The notes under the pieces are model-generated. The model saw nothing but the letters and a program-made list of their open reading frames with translations. It made no database searches and was not told the DNA's origin. This document shows, piece after piece, positions 23,535 to 34,312 of a stretch of 64,000 nt of DNA; the first letter of the stretch is position 1, and every line of letters begins with the position of its first letter. The position numbers and the translations under genes are program-made. The stretch is from Lonicera japonica (Eukaryota > Streptophyta > Magnoliopsida > Dipsacales > Caprifoliaceae). Location of the stretch: the NCBI GenBank assembly GCA_021464415.1, contig CM038469.1:24819901-24883900 (forward strand), in the 5' to 3' direction.

Positions 23535-24076
23535 AAAAAAATTCATTCGAGTGGAATTTGTACGAAATTAACAACTTTTCTTAATAATCAAAATGATGGC
23601 CCTACAAATTCGATTAGTTAGAACGAAAGATAGTAAAATTATTTTGAAACTTCAAACAATCTTTCACCCTTATTTTTCTTATTTTTATTTTTTTAAAAAA
23701 AATTAAATCAATTAATTTATGGTCTATTAATATTTCAAACCTCACAATTTTGGTTATTGAGAAAAATAACCGTTAAAAACCCATACATTTTTAACATTAA
23801 TAATTCGCAAAATGAATAATCGAAAGCCGTTTTAACTATTCATTTTTTGTTATTCTATTAGAGATGCTCGCAAATTTACAAGCACTGAAGATTTTAAAAT
23901 ATGTGGTCATAATTAATATAGGGTATGGCTATTAGTACTTCACATCGGTACTGCTGTACTGCAACACTCCAAAAAGTGTTTTCATCGATGCATAAAAAGT
24001 CTCAAAAAAATATATATAAAATGTTATTGTGAGAGTGTTAGAGGACTCGATTATAATCTTAACATCAATACTAATT
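23535..24076. other. Pre-insertion flank between the LINE and the CACTA element
   Basis: No gene is seen. CACTCCAAAAAGTGTTTTCATC with GCATAAAAAGT (near 23965) resembles 60350-60385, so this is again RLP-upstream repeat sequence. The last three bases before the CACTA element (24077-24079) are GAC. Confidence 0.5.
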
Positions 24077-24095
24077 GACCACTACCTGAGGAGGG

Positions 24096-24760
24096 GATTT
24101 AGGCGACGTATTACCTACGTCTCCTAAGATATGTTTTTCCGTCACCTTAATTTAAGCGACGTAAACTACGTCGCCCAAGATACGTCGCCTAATTTTAGTC
24201 GCCCCAGGTATGAGGCGACGGAGTTTTTTAGTCCATCATCATAGTGGATGCTTAGGCCACGATGATGTTATCGTCCGTCGTAAGAAAATGTACTCCTAGG
24301 CCACATATATGTTTTTCTTCTGTTGTAGAATTTTTTCTTTTAGGCCACGTATTTGTTATCCTCTGTCGTAAAAAAGGAAATAATAGGCGACGTATGCTTT
24401 TATCCTCTGTCATAGAAAAGAAACATTTAGGCCACATAGGTGTTATGATCCGTCGCCTAAGAGGGACACCTATGCAACCTTCGAATTATCTTACGTCTGC
24501 TAAGTATGAATTTTAGGACACGAGAATATTTTCCTTCGTCGTCTAAATTGTAAATCTAGGCGACATTAGTATTTTTACTCGGTCTCCTAAGATGTACATC
24601 TAGGCCACCTATTTATTATCCTCGGTCTCATAAGATGTATGCCTAAGCTACGAATATATTATCCTTAGTCTCCGAAGAATTACATTAGGCCACCTACGTA
24701 TTATAGTAGGTCACTTAAGTTGAAGTTTAAGCCACCTACCTACGTCGCCTAAAGTGTAGT
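24096..24760. repeat. CACTA subterminal repeats, left end
   Basis: Dozens of direct and inverted copies of a TTAGGCGACGTA / TACGTCGCCTAA core occur, first at 24098-24110 and degenerating rightward into TAGGCCACNTA variants. In En/Spm elements such subterminal arrays bind the TNPA protein; here the motif differs from the maize one. The right end has the same core at 56523-56830. Confidence 0.85.
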
Positions 24761-24799
24761 TACAAATAAAATAAATAAATTCAACGTGGCCTGTAATTA

Positions 24800-25195
24800 A
24801 GAGTATTGGTGCCAGTAATCCAAGTTTCTGGGCATCTGGATTACTGGGTACAATAATCCAAGATTATGGGCATCTAGATTACTGGTTCCAGTAATCCAAG
24901 TTCCTGGGGCCAGTAATCCAAGATTCTGGGCATCAAAATTACTGGGTCCAGTAATCCAAGTTTATGGGCATCTGGATTACTGGTTCCAGTAATCCAAGTT
25001 TCTGGGCATCTGGATAACTGGGGCCAGTAATCCATGTTTCTGGGCATCTGGATTACTTGGACCAGTAATCCAAGTTTATGGGCATCTAGATTACTGGTGC
25101 CAGTAATCATGATTACTGTGCATCTAGATTACTGGGGCCACTAATCCAAATTTTTGGGCATTTAGATTACTGGAGCTAGTAGTAATCTAGATTAA
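24800..25195. repeat. ATTACTGG/CCAGTAAT palindrome cluster 1
   Basis: About twenty half-sites alternate between CCAGTAATCC and GGATTACTGG, spaced by a repeated AAGTTTCTGGGCATCT linker, so that this cluster is itself a tandem array of roughly 60 bases per unit. It lies just beyond the 3' end of the TNPA-like gene. A 78-codon minus-strand frame across it is only a translation of the repeat. Confidence 0.85.
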
Positions 25196-25381
25196 TCATA
25201 GCTTTTGTGTGTAGTTGCAGTTGCAGTTGCGCATATATATACAGCCGCACCTGCAATATTCAATAACAAATTCGACCTACCGAATTTATCATTAAATAAA
25301 TATATGTCTAATAAACTATCAAAATTTATTCAATTCCATTCAACAAATTATGTTCAAAGAGAAATTGTTCTAACACTAAGT

Positions 25382-27129
25382 AAAACGTAAGGGGGATGAG
25401 CCATCCGAGGGAGGAATTGGCGGTTGAATTCCAACCGCTCTGATCACATACTCTATTTGAGCTTGCAACTTGCGCTCAAAATCTACCCTCTCCATCTCTC
25501 GCTCGATCCTCTGCCTCTGAAGCTGCTCATTTATCGCAACTTGATTTGCCCTAAGCTGGGCAACCTCAGTCACGAGCTCCATAGATGTGTCGCTATCCGT
25601 CTGCGATGATGGGTCTCTCTTCCGCGGCTAAATCCCTTACCCTCGTCCCTTTCAAAGGACCCACTGCTCTCTCAAAGACAGAAACCTGGGTCTCGTAAGA
25701 AAGGACCAAGGCCTGGGCGCTGGCCGGTGACGTACCATCCAACGCTTTATCGATCGGAGGCAGATCTGCCATCATCTTCTTCACCTCGGCAGTCCTCGCG
25801 GACTGAACGGCTGCCTGCAAATAATAATAAGTGTTGTGTAAAAATAATTCTTGTACTAACTAAATAATAATACTATGAAAAAAATAATTAAAGTGGTGTA
25901 TAAAAAAGATTTACCGTTTAGTCCGGCTCATATTTCTTGTACACCTCGACATAAGTAGTGAGGTGAGGTGTCTGGTCTCCCTTCTGCTTCAGGTCATAAG
26001 CCCGGAGGACAAAGGCCTGGGTCCCCCCACTGTGGGCCTTCTTATTCTCGGAGGCCCGAATTTGGGTCATCCACGTGCCCAAATCCTGTAAAAAGAGTTG
26101 TATTTATTTAAGCATTTATAAACATATAAATTAAATGAAACAACAAAAAAAAAAGATAAATGAAAAAATTACCTGAAAATCCTCGGCCTTAAAGTGGTTG
26201 CATAACCACTGCCACTGGTCCGGACGATGAATGAACTCCACTGGAATGGGAGCATCGCCTTGCGCCTGCCAGATCTTGTGGATCTTGTACTTCCAATCTT
26301 TGAAGCGATCCGCAGCCTTCTTCTGTATCCACGTGACGAGTGCCTTATCAGCAGGATCGATGTCATAACTCTCTTACAAACCAAATAGAAACTCAGGAAA
26401 AAACATTAGTACAAATAAAAATAAAATTTAGTAAGTCAAAAAAAATTAAGTTAACTAGAATAAGAAACAAGTACTTACCGACAGGTAGTCGAAAAGCATT
26501 GTTTGTTCCGATAGAGGCATTTTCCCAAATGTCTGGTATAACATCGACGCTCGATCTTTTAAGAATGCCGACAGGTCATTGACGAGTCGGGAACGAACCT
26601 CCTTTGGCTGCCCAGAAACCGCAGGGTCGTATGTCACACGGGACTTCCCCAATGTACGGACGATCGCCGCTGTCTTCTTCCCAGTGACGACTAATCTCTT
26701 CTTGTTACAAGAGGAGGCCTGCGTACCTACAAATAAAAGCATATAAATTAATCAGTCAATCACAAAGAATAAGAATTGTGATTTATAATTAAAGAGATCT
26801 AAGGATATATTACCTAATATGGTGACCTCCGTTACAGCATGCCTGGAGCGAATACTGCTTACGGGGAAGCCGGCACCGGTGGTGCTGCCGGTGGTCGAAT
26901 TTATAGACGGGGTAGGGAGAACCAGCGGCAACGCTGGTGAGTGAGATGGCTGGGAAGAGGGCTGCTCGGCGGAGGGGTGGGCGGTAAAAGGCTGGGAGGA
27001 AGGCTGCTCGGTGGAGGGCTGGGAGGCCACGCGCAACAAGGCCTGTTGCAGCTCATCGTACTGCACCTCTGGACGCAACTTCTTCCTGGTCGGATACGTT
27101 CTCGGAGGTATCCCTGACTTGAATCTCAA
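25382..27129 (-). pseudogene. Transposase_24 / TNPA-like gene of the CACTA element
   Basis: Five exon-like blocks run leftward on the minus strand. Block 1 (27129 to about 26811) is a Ser/Pro/Gln-rich N-terminus with QPSSQPS repeats. Block 2 (26727-26477) gives KEVRSRLVNDLSAFL and ends before GTAAGT. Block 3 (about 26373-26173) gives DRFKDWKYKIHKIWQ and DQWQWLCNHFKAEDFQ. Block 4 (about 26085-25915) gives KKAHSGGTQAFVLRAYDL. Block 5 (about 25818-25382) gives a coiled coil (ELVTEVAQLRANQVAIN...) and the stop. KDWKYKI, DQWQWL and KKAHSGG are landmarks of the plant Ptta/En/Spm transposase domain (Transposase_24). An in-frame stop near 25920 and a frameshift near 25600 break it. The 5' start is unclear: the first frame opens on TTG, not ATG. 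Confidence 0.82.
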
Positions 27130-27339
27130 ATTTCAATTTCAGTTTCAATACCAATTTTGCCCTAATTGAGTTGAATTGAATTGAATTGAAATTGAAGTTT
27201 AGGGTTTCAATTTCACAACAATTTTAGTTTCAATTTATGTTTTGCCCAAAAGGCTGTTTCAATTCTTTTTCCTTTTAGTTATGTGTTTGGGTTTGTATGA
27301 TTCACCAGAATAGGAAACTTAAAACAAAACAAACACACA

Positions 27340-27410
27340 TACATTATTGGCACCGGTAATCAATTATTGGGTCCAGTAATCAAATTTACTGGAACCAGTA
27401 ATCCATTACG
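27340..27410. repeat. Palindrome cluster 2, upstream of the TNPA-like gene
   Basis: Four half-sites, including TTACTGGAACCAGTAATCC at about 27388. A near copy of the surrounding text (TAGGAAACTTAAAACAAAAC) recurs with another cluster at 27915-27965, showing local duplication. Confidence 0.7.
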
Positions 27411-28279
27411 CGGTCAATATTGTTCTGAGAATTTGGGAAAAAATGGAGCACAATTAACAAGTTTGGATTGGTGTTTGGACCAATGTATACAGCCGAATAG
27501 ACCATAACACAATTGTGGTCCACATAGAACAAATGGTATAAAATCACAATTCGATTTAACTGAACTTAACTACCAAATGCTTGAATATGAACCTACTGAT
27601 CTGTTAATATGAAGGTTCATATTATGTGGCTATTATACAACAAATTAAGATAAATAGTGAATCGAAGCTCATACATGACAAAAATATAAGCAAACAGGAT
27701 AATATCTCGTGTTCATGCTTAACATAGATGAAAAATATATGTATATAATTATATTGTGTCAATAGAGTTATTTAATTTGTTGAATACATGTATTTATGGG
27801 CATACTAAAAAGTGTTACTTAAAGGTTGTTTCAATTATTTTTCCTCTTAGTTATGTGCTTGGGTTTGGATGATTCATCGGAATAGGAAACTTAAAACAAA
27901 ACAAACACGAACACATTACTGGGACTAGTAATCAAATTTACTGGGGCCAGTAATCCATTACGTAATTAACAAGTTTGGATTGGTGTTTGGACCAATTCAT
28001 ACAGCCGAATATATCATAACACAATTATGGTAACAAGCACATAGGAACAATTACTCCATTATTGTCCCAATATTGCTCTAAGCATTTGGGGGAGATGGAG
28101 CACAATTAACAAGTTTGGATTGGTGTTTGGACTAAATCATACAACTGATAACACAATTATGGTAACAGACACATAAGGACAAATACTCGAATACAAGCCA
28201 AACTATCTAATTTCACACAATAACGCCTATTCAAGCACCATAATTGCAAACCAATAGAAATGGAGAGTGAGAAGCTTAC
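27411..28279. other. Promoter-side region of the TNPA-like gene with local duplications
   Basis: No gene is seen. GGAGCACAATTAAC followed by AAGTTTGGATTGGTGTTTGG occurs at about 27444 and 28097, and the second half also at about 27969. The palindrome cluster at 27915-27965 lies within it. A TNPA promoter would be expected here, but no confident TATA box could be chosen. Confidence 0.4.
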
Positions 28280-28480
28280 CAAATAGAAATAGGCTGTGTA
28301 AGAAAGAGAAAGAGAGACGGGGGTTGCGTATGCGGTGTAGGAAAGAAGAGAGAGTAGGTCTCGTGTGTGGGGAGAGAGTGAGGGGTGGGGGATAGAGGAG
28401 GAAAATAGAGGAGGGTGCCGGGGGAGAGAGAAGAGAGCTTAGGGTTCATAAAGAATGGAAAGGGAGAGGAAAGATTCAAT
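28280..28480. repeat. Purine-rich GA/GGA tract
   Basis: Nearly continuous G and A on the plus strand (GAGAGAG, GGGGGAGAGAG), so C/T on the minus strand. The 67-codon minus frame is rich in Ser, Pro, Leu and Phe purely because of this. CT-rich leaders are common in plant 5' UTRs, so it could be the untranslated leader of the minus-strand TNPA-like gene. Confidence 0.5.
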
Positions 28481-28539
28481 AATTTTTATTTATAACCACT
28501 ATCTTGAGAGACGTGAGTGAAATATAAATTATTTAAAAA

Positions 28540-28700
28540 CTGCGTCGCCTTAAAAATTTGAAAATTTGAAATAATTTAAAATTTTCGCGAAAATTTATGG
28601 GGAAAATACTTTTGGGCGACGTAATGTGTTCATGCGTCTCCTAGGATGAACTTGAGAGACGTATTTATAACTTGTAAGTCGCCTAAATATTTTTAAAGGA
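28540..28700. repeat. Internal copy of CACTA subterminal repeats
   Basis: TGCGTCGCC, TGGGCGACGTAATG, TGCGTCTCCTAGG, GAGAGACGTA and AAGTCGCCTAAATA occur within 160 bases, the same core as the element ends, yet this is 4.5 kb inside the left end. No CACTA terminus is seen next to it. Confidence 0.65.
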
Positions 28701-29309
28701 AATTTTAAATAATTTTAGTTGAAATTATTGACCAAAATTTTCTCCAAAAAATATAAGAATATAATGGTTAGATATACATGTTACGGTATAATTATTTGTA
28801 CACCATTGATAAGTTTTGTACACACATCAAAGTTAAGACACTCACACATAAGAAACTATCACATACTAATAATGTTGTCTACATTAAAAATGTCATAACT
28901 TAAAATAAAAAATTCTAAATTTAATAAATATTTAATATTTAAAATGTACTAATTAAAATCAATTAAACAAGATCTATCTAATTATGCCAAAAAAAATCAA
29001 GAAAAATTATTGTTTAGGCCATCCCAATCTGTCATTTTTAAAACGTACGTTACGTGGTTAGATTAAGATTAAAAGACTCTTAAAAATATTAAAAACAAGT
29101 CTGTCCAATCAAGTATATATACTTTTAGTTTTTCCAGCATTATTATATATTGAACTTACGTTTCAATTGTTCACAACGTTATATTAGACTAGATAATGGG
29201 TTCAAAATAGACTGATTGATTTTGTCTATTTAAATTCGTCACATGTTAATTTTTTTATCCTATTATTAGATTTTTTTTTATTTGACTGTGTCAGATTAGC
29301 TTTGAGCGA

Positions 29310-29745
29310 TTGATGCCAGTATATTGTCTTCTAGAACATACGAGGGTAAAACAAATGGATATGATCTATAAGAAGAGAGCTAAGTCTCTGTTGTGGACAA
29401 GCATACTCACACCGAAAATAGAGGAAAATCTGAAAATAAAGATGAAGAAGTCTCGCATATTCAATATTCATAATTCATCCCCTGGTGTGTATGAATTATC
29501 TGAACAGGGATGTTTATAACTTCATTGACGTCGTATTTCACACTGATTCATCCAGAAAATCGTACAGTTTCCCCATTCACCTAATAACGAATATGGATGA
29601 GTCTTCCCAGAGGTTTTCGGGCAGGTGTAGGAACAAGAGGATGAAGTCTAGCGGAGAGTATGAGAAAATGGCAATCAACTTGCGCTAGCTGTCATAAGAA
29701 GGGCATCCACAACAGACTTACTTATAATTTAGGCTTGTAAAAGAA
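29310..29745 (+). pseudogene. MULE (mudrA-like) transposase fragment
   Basis: One frame gives an RAKSLLWTSILTPKIEENL segment, KMKKSRIFNIH and SSPGVYEL, the region just before the SWIM zinc finger in plant Mutator-like transposases. The next overlapping frame gives GRCRNKRMKSSGEYEKMA, resembling the GRPKxxRxxSxGE region after the zinc finger. A third frame immediately downstream gives CASCHKKGIHNRLT, a C-terminal CxxC...GHN-type zinc knuckle. The SWIM finger itself (CxCxxW...CxH) is not found, and at least two frameshifts are needed, so this is a decayed fragment. It sits inside the CACTA cargo zone. Confidence 0.6.
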
Positions 29746-29900
29746 TTGGATTTGGATCGGATCAAGGTGAATCCAAATCTATATTTGGAAAAGTTTTCGG
29801 ATCGGATTTGAATCGGATCATGTAACGCATCATCAAAATATCGATCCATATCCAAATATGTTCGAATCGGATTATATCCGATCCATTTAAAAATTAATTT
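29746..29900. repeat. GGATCGGAT-rich segment, left
   Basis: GGATTTGGATCGGATC, CGGATCGGATTTGAATCGG and ATCGGATTATATCCGATCC occur within 150 bases. A related segment lies at 31515-31625, on the far side of the first coiled-coil block. Confidence 0.5.
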
Positions 29901-30039
29901 ATATAATAATTAGTTTGTAAATATATAAAAAATAATGAAATTAACATAACATTTTTAGCCAATAGATTCTTATAATTTTGATAGAGATTTTTTGGGCAAA
30001 TATGGTGTTTTATATAGATTTGAAACAAGGCAATTTCAT

Positions 30040-30185
30040 AATTACTGGGTCTAGTAATAGATTACAGGGTCTAGTAATAAACATTACTGGAACCAGTAAT
30101 AGATTAGTGGACCCAGTAATCAAAATTACCGGAGGCAGTAATTAAATTACTGGTACCCGTAATTACTGGTGCCAGTAATCTAGGT
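30040..30185. repeat. Palindrome cluster 4, before coiled-coil copy 1
   Basis: About nine half-sites with varied centres (GGGTCTAG, GGAACCAG, GGTGCCAG). It is preceded by GATTTGAAACAAGGCAAT, which also precedes the cluster at 32205-32335, so cluster and downstream gene were duplicated together. Confidence 0.8.
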
Positions 30186-30255
30186 TTCTGGTGTGATCTT
30201 TAAACGTGCGTAACATCTTCTCGAGTCGTTAGGTTACTAATTGGCGGGGGGCTTA

Positions 30256-30265
30256 GCCACGTGGC
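30256..30265. promoter_or_regulatory. G-box palindrome GCCACGTGGC
   Basis: A perfect G-box core (CACGTG) lies 152 bases upstream of the ATG at 30417, with a TATA-like CTATAAGTA at 30351-30359. The same 10-mer is conserved at 32404-32413 (copy 2), 33395-33404 and 33809-33818. In plants CACGTG is bound by bZIP and bHLH factors. Confidence 0.6.
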
Positions 30266-30416
30266 AGCGCGGGACGGGCGCGGAGTGGTTACCAAAGTGT
30301 CACGTAGTTTTAAAATTAACAATTTCCCTCGAAAACTAATGCTTGCACTGCTATAAGTAACCCATTCCATCCCATCAGGTTTATATCTTTCTCATCTCTT
30401 TTCAAATACCATTAAT

Positions 30417-30617
30417 ATGGATAATATTTCAGATGCTAACAATTCTTATAGGCCTCCGGTGACTCCTAGTGTAGTTGATAACCTTTTTCGGAGGGTGGAA
30501 AGACTTGAAAGAGAAGTTCAGAGGTTGAAAAATCTGACCCAAACCATTAGAGACCTGGAACAACGTCTGGCCACCGTGTCCGTAGAGCTGGACCGCCTAC
30601 GTGAGCGGTTAGGGTAG
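30417..30617 (+). CDS. Small coiled-coil protein, copy 1 (intact, 66 aa)
   Basis: This 66-residue ORF starts at an ATG preceded by AATACCATTAAT and about 60 bases below a TATA-like CTATAAGTA. Residues 1-20 are polar and Pro/Ser-containing (SYRPPVTPSV). Residues 21-66 form one predicted coiled coil with leucines at heptad spacing (NLFRRVERLEREVQRLKN, then IRDLEQRLATVSVELDRLRE). The protein has no catalytic motif. Two other copies of gene plus promoter occur downstream (32565, truncated; 34313, broken), all on the plus strand within the CACTA cargo zone. I know of no named family. It could be a captured host exon or an element-encoded oligomerisation peptide. Intactness and promoter conservation argue for past expression; function is unknown. 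Confidence 0.5.
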   Translation: MDNISDANNSYRPPVTPSVVDNLFRRVERLEREVQRLKNLTQTIRDLEQRLATVSVELDRLRERLG

Positions 30618-30989
30618 GGTGAGAGGACGGTAAGGTGATGGGAAAGCTTAGCTTGATCAATCGGAAACACATGTTTACCCATGTATTTCTTTGAATCAAG
30701 GATTTATCACTCGAAAAACAGTTGGTTTCTTTCCCATCTTTTGTTCGTAAACTGCCCCATCTATTTATCTCTCCCCTCCCTCTCCTTAAGTTCTTCTTGG
30801 ATTGACTCAGTTTTGTGTATCTGGGATTTCTAGGGAGTTCTTATGTTTTGGGGCTCGTTGACAGGTTGCCCGTAGCATCGCAGCCACGTGCCCATCTATC
30901 ACCTAGTGTTTCTTCGGTTATGGAGAACATACAACAGTGCGGGGGTTAACTTCATAATTAAGAGCCTTCCCTTGTTTTTTATAGAATAG

Positions 30990-31260
30990 TTGTTGGTATA
31001 TTTCCCATCTTCTGGTCTTAAACTTTTTGGGGCTCGTTTTATTTCATCCTTTAATTTAATATGTATTCAGTTGGACGTCGACGATAAATTGTCTCTTTAT
31101 ATCTCATCTTGTACACCATTTATTTCAGTTGGACCTGGAAGTCCTTCCTTTGTAATTTTACTTTCATCAATGGAAAAGAATTTGTTTCTCTATATCTCAT
31201 CTTATACACCATTTATTTTCGGTTGTCCATGTTGTAAGAATGCTTGTGTTTAAGTCATTG
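30990..31260 (+). repeat. 3' tandem repeat downstream of coiled-coil copy 1
   Basis: CTATATCTCATCTT with TACACCATTTATTT occurs twice within this stretch, with AGTTGGACCTGGAAGTCC and TCATCAATGGAAAAGAATTT between. The same series recurs at 33010-33190, 34770-34960 and 50880-51000. The 87-codon frame over it is a reading of the repeat and is not considered a gene. Confidence 0.7.
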
Positions 31261-31317
31261 TGGCAAATTGATGGAATTTGAAAATCTAAAAGTTCAGCTA
31301 TTTTAAACATGAACTGA

Positions 31318-31515
31318 AGGATTACTGGTACCAGTAATCCATTATTGGTGCCAGTAATTCTGTTTCATCATTTCGAGTAGTCAGGTTATTTATTGTGTGT
31401 ATATAATTCAATCACGTGTTTGAAAATTTATTGTGTATATTATTGGTGCCAGTAAACTGGATTATCGGGGCAAGTAATCCATTACTGGGGCCAGTAATTA
31501 TAATTACCGGGTCCA
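31318..31515. repeat. Palindrome cluster 5
   Basis: About eight half-sites, among them GGTACCAGTAATCC and ATTACTGGGGCCAGTAAT. Linker sequences differ from cluster 1, so only the palindromes themselves are shared. Confidence 0.8.
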
Positions 31516-32164
31516 ATAATTATTATTCGGATCGGATTTGGATATACAGATCATAAATCTCAATCCATATCTGATTAAACAGATCGGATTAGGATCATAT
31601 TCGTATAATAATCTGATCCATTGATAGGCATTGTCTTGTACAGAGGCTATTGAGTAACAACTTCATATTAAATGATTACTAGGGGTAACCCGTGCCAATG
31701 GCACTGTGGCATTAATTGCGTAATTATTTACGAAACTACAAAGTAAATTAACAATGACATAATTCTTTTTATTTAGAAATAAACGGTAAAGCCACTGATA
31801 ATGATCGACCATGGGTACTATTAAAAAATGGTATAATTTTCTTAAACTATCGAAAGAAGTTTTAAGTATATCATAGCTAATAAAATTTTATTCGTTTCAG
31901 AAAATTAAAAATCTTCATGATTTCAACTATACCCATTAAGATAAGAGAGTTTAAAATTTTGCGTCTTTTTATTACTAAAGCATTCAAAAATCCAGCAAAG
32001 ATATAGACTAATTGAGCCTTATAAATGAAGTTGAGAAGTGCAATTTTACGTAAAAGTTAATTATGTACCTACGCAATTAAAAATCTTTAATTTTAACTTT
32101 GATGTGACATCTTGATTTGTTTATAAAAGTTATCTAATGCTGTAGAAATAATGCATACCAAAAC
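31516..32164. other. GGATCGGAT-rich segment and unassigned AT-rich sequence
   Basis: 31516-31625 contains CGGATCGGATTTGG and GATCGGATTAGGATC, echoing 29746-29900. The rest (31626-32164) is AT-rich and contains a GGGTAACCCGTGCCAATGGC phrase near 31683 but no gene. Confidence 0.4.
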
Positions 32165-32204
32165 ATGTGATGTTTTATATAGATTTGAAACAAGGCAATT
32201 CCAT

Positions 32205-32335
32205 AATTACTGGGACTAGTAATCGATTACTGGTTCCAGTAATCAAAATTACTGGGACTAGTAATAGATACTGGACCCAGTAATAAAATTATCGGGTCCA
32301 GTAATCAAAATTACTGGTTGCAGTAATCTAGGTTT
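32205..32335. repeat. Palindrome cluster 6, before coiled-coil copy 2
   Basis: About nine half-sites in the same order as cluster 4, but with independent centre changes (GGGACTAG versus GGGTCTAG, GGTTCCAG versus GGAACCAG). The two clusters are paralogues from a duplication with an offset of about 2.16 kb. Confidence 0.8.
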
Positions 32336-32564
32336 CTGATGTGACCTTTACACGTGCGTATCATCTTCTCAAGTCATCAGGTTACTAATTGGCGGGGGGG
32401 TTAGCCACGTGGCAACGCGGGACGGGTGGGGAGTGGTTACCAAAGAGTCACGTCGTTTTAAAATTAATAACTTCCCTCGAAAACCAACGCTTGCACTGCT
32501 ATAAGTAACCCATTCCATCTCATCAGGTTTATATCTTTCTCATCTATTTTTAAATACCATTAAT

Positions 32565-32738
32565 ATGGATAATATTTCAGATGCTAACCGTTCTTATCGG
32601 CCTCCGGTGACTCCTAGTGCAGTTGATAACCTTTTTCGAAGGGTGGAAAGACTTGAAAGAAAAGTTTGGAGGTTGAAAAATCTGACCCGAGCCATTAGAG
32701 ACCTGGAGCAACGTCTGAAAGCTGTGACCGCAGAGTGA
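32565..32738 (+). pseudogene. Small coiled-coil protein, copy 2 (57 aa, truncated)
   Basis: It is nearly identical to copy 1: MDNISDANRSYRPPVTPS, then NLFRRVERLERKVWRLKN and IRDLEQRLKAV. A TGA at 32736-32738 replaces a codon within the last heptads. Past the stop the frame continues DHLREQLG to the original TAG at about 32763, so this is a recent nonsense change removing nine residues. The coiled coil is mostly kept, so a shortened product is conceivable. TATA-like CTATAAGTA lies at 32501-32509 and a G-box at 32404-32413. Confidence 0.5.
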
Positions 32739-33257
32739 GACCACTTACGTGAGCAGTTAGGGTAGGGTGAGAGGACGGTCAAGTGGTGGGAAACCTTAGT
32801 TCTTCCTGGATTAAAGCCCTTTTGTCGATCTGCGGTTTCTAGGGAGTTCTTATATTTTGGGGCTCGTTGACAGGTTGCCCTTAGCATCGCATTCACTTGC
32901 CCATATATCACTTAGTTTTTTGTTGAACACTTGGTGGTATCTTTCCCATCTTCTGGTCTTAAACTTTTTGGGGCTCGTTTTATTTCATCCTTTAATTGAA
33001 TATGTAATCAGTTGGACCTCGAAGATAAGTTGTCTCTTAGTATCTCGTCTTGTACACCAATTATTTCAGTTGGACCTCGAAGTCCCTCCTCTATAATTTT
33101 ACTTTCATCAATGGAAAAGAATTTGTTTCTCTATATCTCATCTTGTACACCATTTATTTTCTCTTGTCTATGTTGTAAGAATGCTTGTGTTTTGGTCATT
33201 GTGGCAAATTGATGGAATTTGAAAATCTATTTGTTCAGCTATTTTAAACATGAATTG

Positions 33258-33350
33258 AAGGATTACTGGGGCCAGTAATCCTTTTTACTGGGGGCAGTAA
33301 TTAGGATTACTGGGGCCAGTAATCCATTACTGGTGCCAGTAATTCCATTT
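33258..33350. repeat. Palindrome cluster 7
   Basis: Six half-sites in 90 bases: ATTACTGGGGCCAGTAATCC twice, a GGGGGCAG variant, and a GGTGCCAG variant. It ends before CATCATTTCGAGTAGTCAGG, a phrase also found after cluster 5. Confidence 0.8.
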
Positions 33351-33389
33351 CATCATTTCGAGTAGTCAGGTTATTAATTAGCGGCAGGG

Positions 33390-34215
33390 GGGTTGCCACG
33401 TGGCAGAGCAGGATGGGTGGGTAACGTCTACGAAAAAAATTACGTCTTTTCAAAATTAACTAAGGTATACCCGTGCAAATTAAATAAGAACCGATAATCT
33501 ATTAAAAAAAGGAGAAGCGTGTGATGAATCTAACTGAGCTTAGCTTCAATTTATCTTCATGCTAGAAAAAAAAGTATGTAAATCGGATTGGACCGACAAT
33601 TTTTTTAAATTTTTAAAACAATTTTTATATTACTGGTGGCAGTAAAATTAATTACTGCAGCCAGTAATCAATTACTTGAGACAGTAATTACCATTACTGG
33701 GGCCAGTAATCCACTGATGGGTCCAGTAATCAAAGTTTCTAATGTGGCTTTACACGTCCGTATCATCATTTCAGGTAGACGGGTTATTAATTAGCAGTAA
33801 GGGGGGTTGCCACGTGGCAGAGCAGGACAGGCGGATAACTTTTTCGAAAAAATCACGTCTTTTGAAAATTAACTAGGGTATGCCTGTGCAAATTAAATAA
33901 GAACCGATAATAAGATAATAAAAAGGAGAAGCATGCGATGAATCTAACTTAGCTTAGCTTCAATTTATCTTCATGCTAGAAAAAAAAAGTATGTAAATCG
34001 GATTGGACAAACATTTTTTTTAATTTTTAAAACAATTTTTTATATTACTGGTGGCAGTAAAATTAATTACTGGGGACAGTCATACATTACCGGCACCAGT
34101 AATTACCATTACTGGGGCCAGTAATCCACTTATAGGTCCAGTAATCGTAGTTTCTAGTGTGACTTTACACGTCCATATCATTATTTCGGTAGTCAGGTTA
34201 TTAATTAGCCGTAGT
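33390..34215. repeat. Two ~400-bp tandem units with G-box and palindromes
   Basis: Units at about 33390-33800 and 33801-34215. Each has GGGGTTGCCACGTGGCAGAGCAGGA (G-box), GTGCAAATTAAATAAGAACC, GCTTAGCTTCAATTTATC with TTCATGCTAGAAAA, and a palindrome cluster (33630-33745 and 34040-34150). They keep the promoter part of the coiled-coil unit but have lost the ORF. A 61-codon frame at 34051 crosses the palindromes and is not a gene. Confidence 0.7.
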
Positions 34216-34312
34216 ATCACATCGTTTCAAAATTAATAACTTCCCTCGAAAACCAAAGCTTGCACTGCTATAATTAGTAACCCATTCCATCACTTTTCCA
34301 ATACCATTACCG

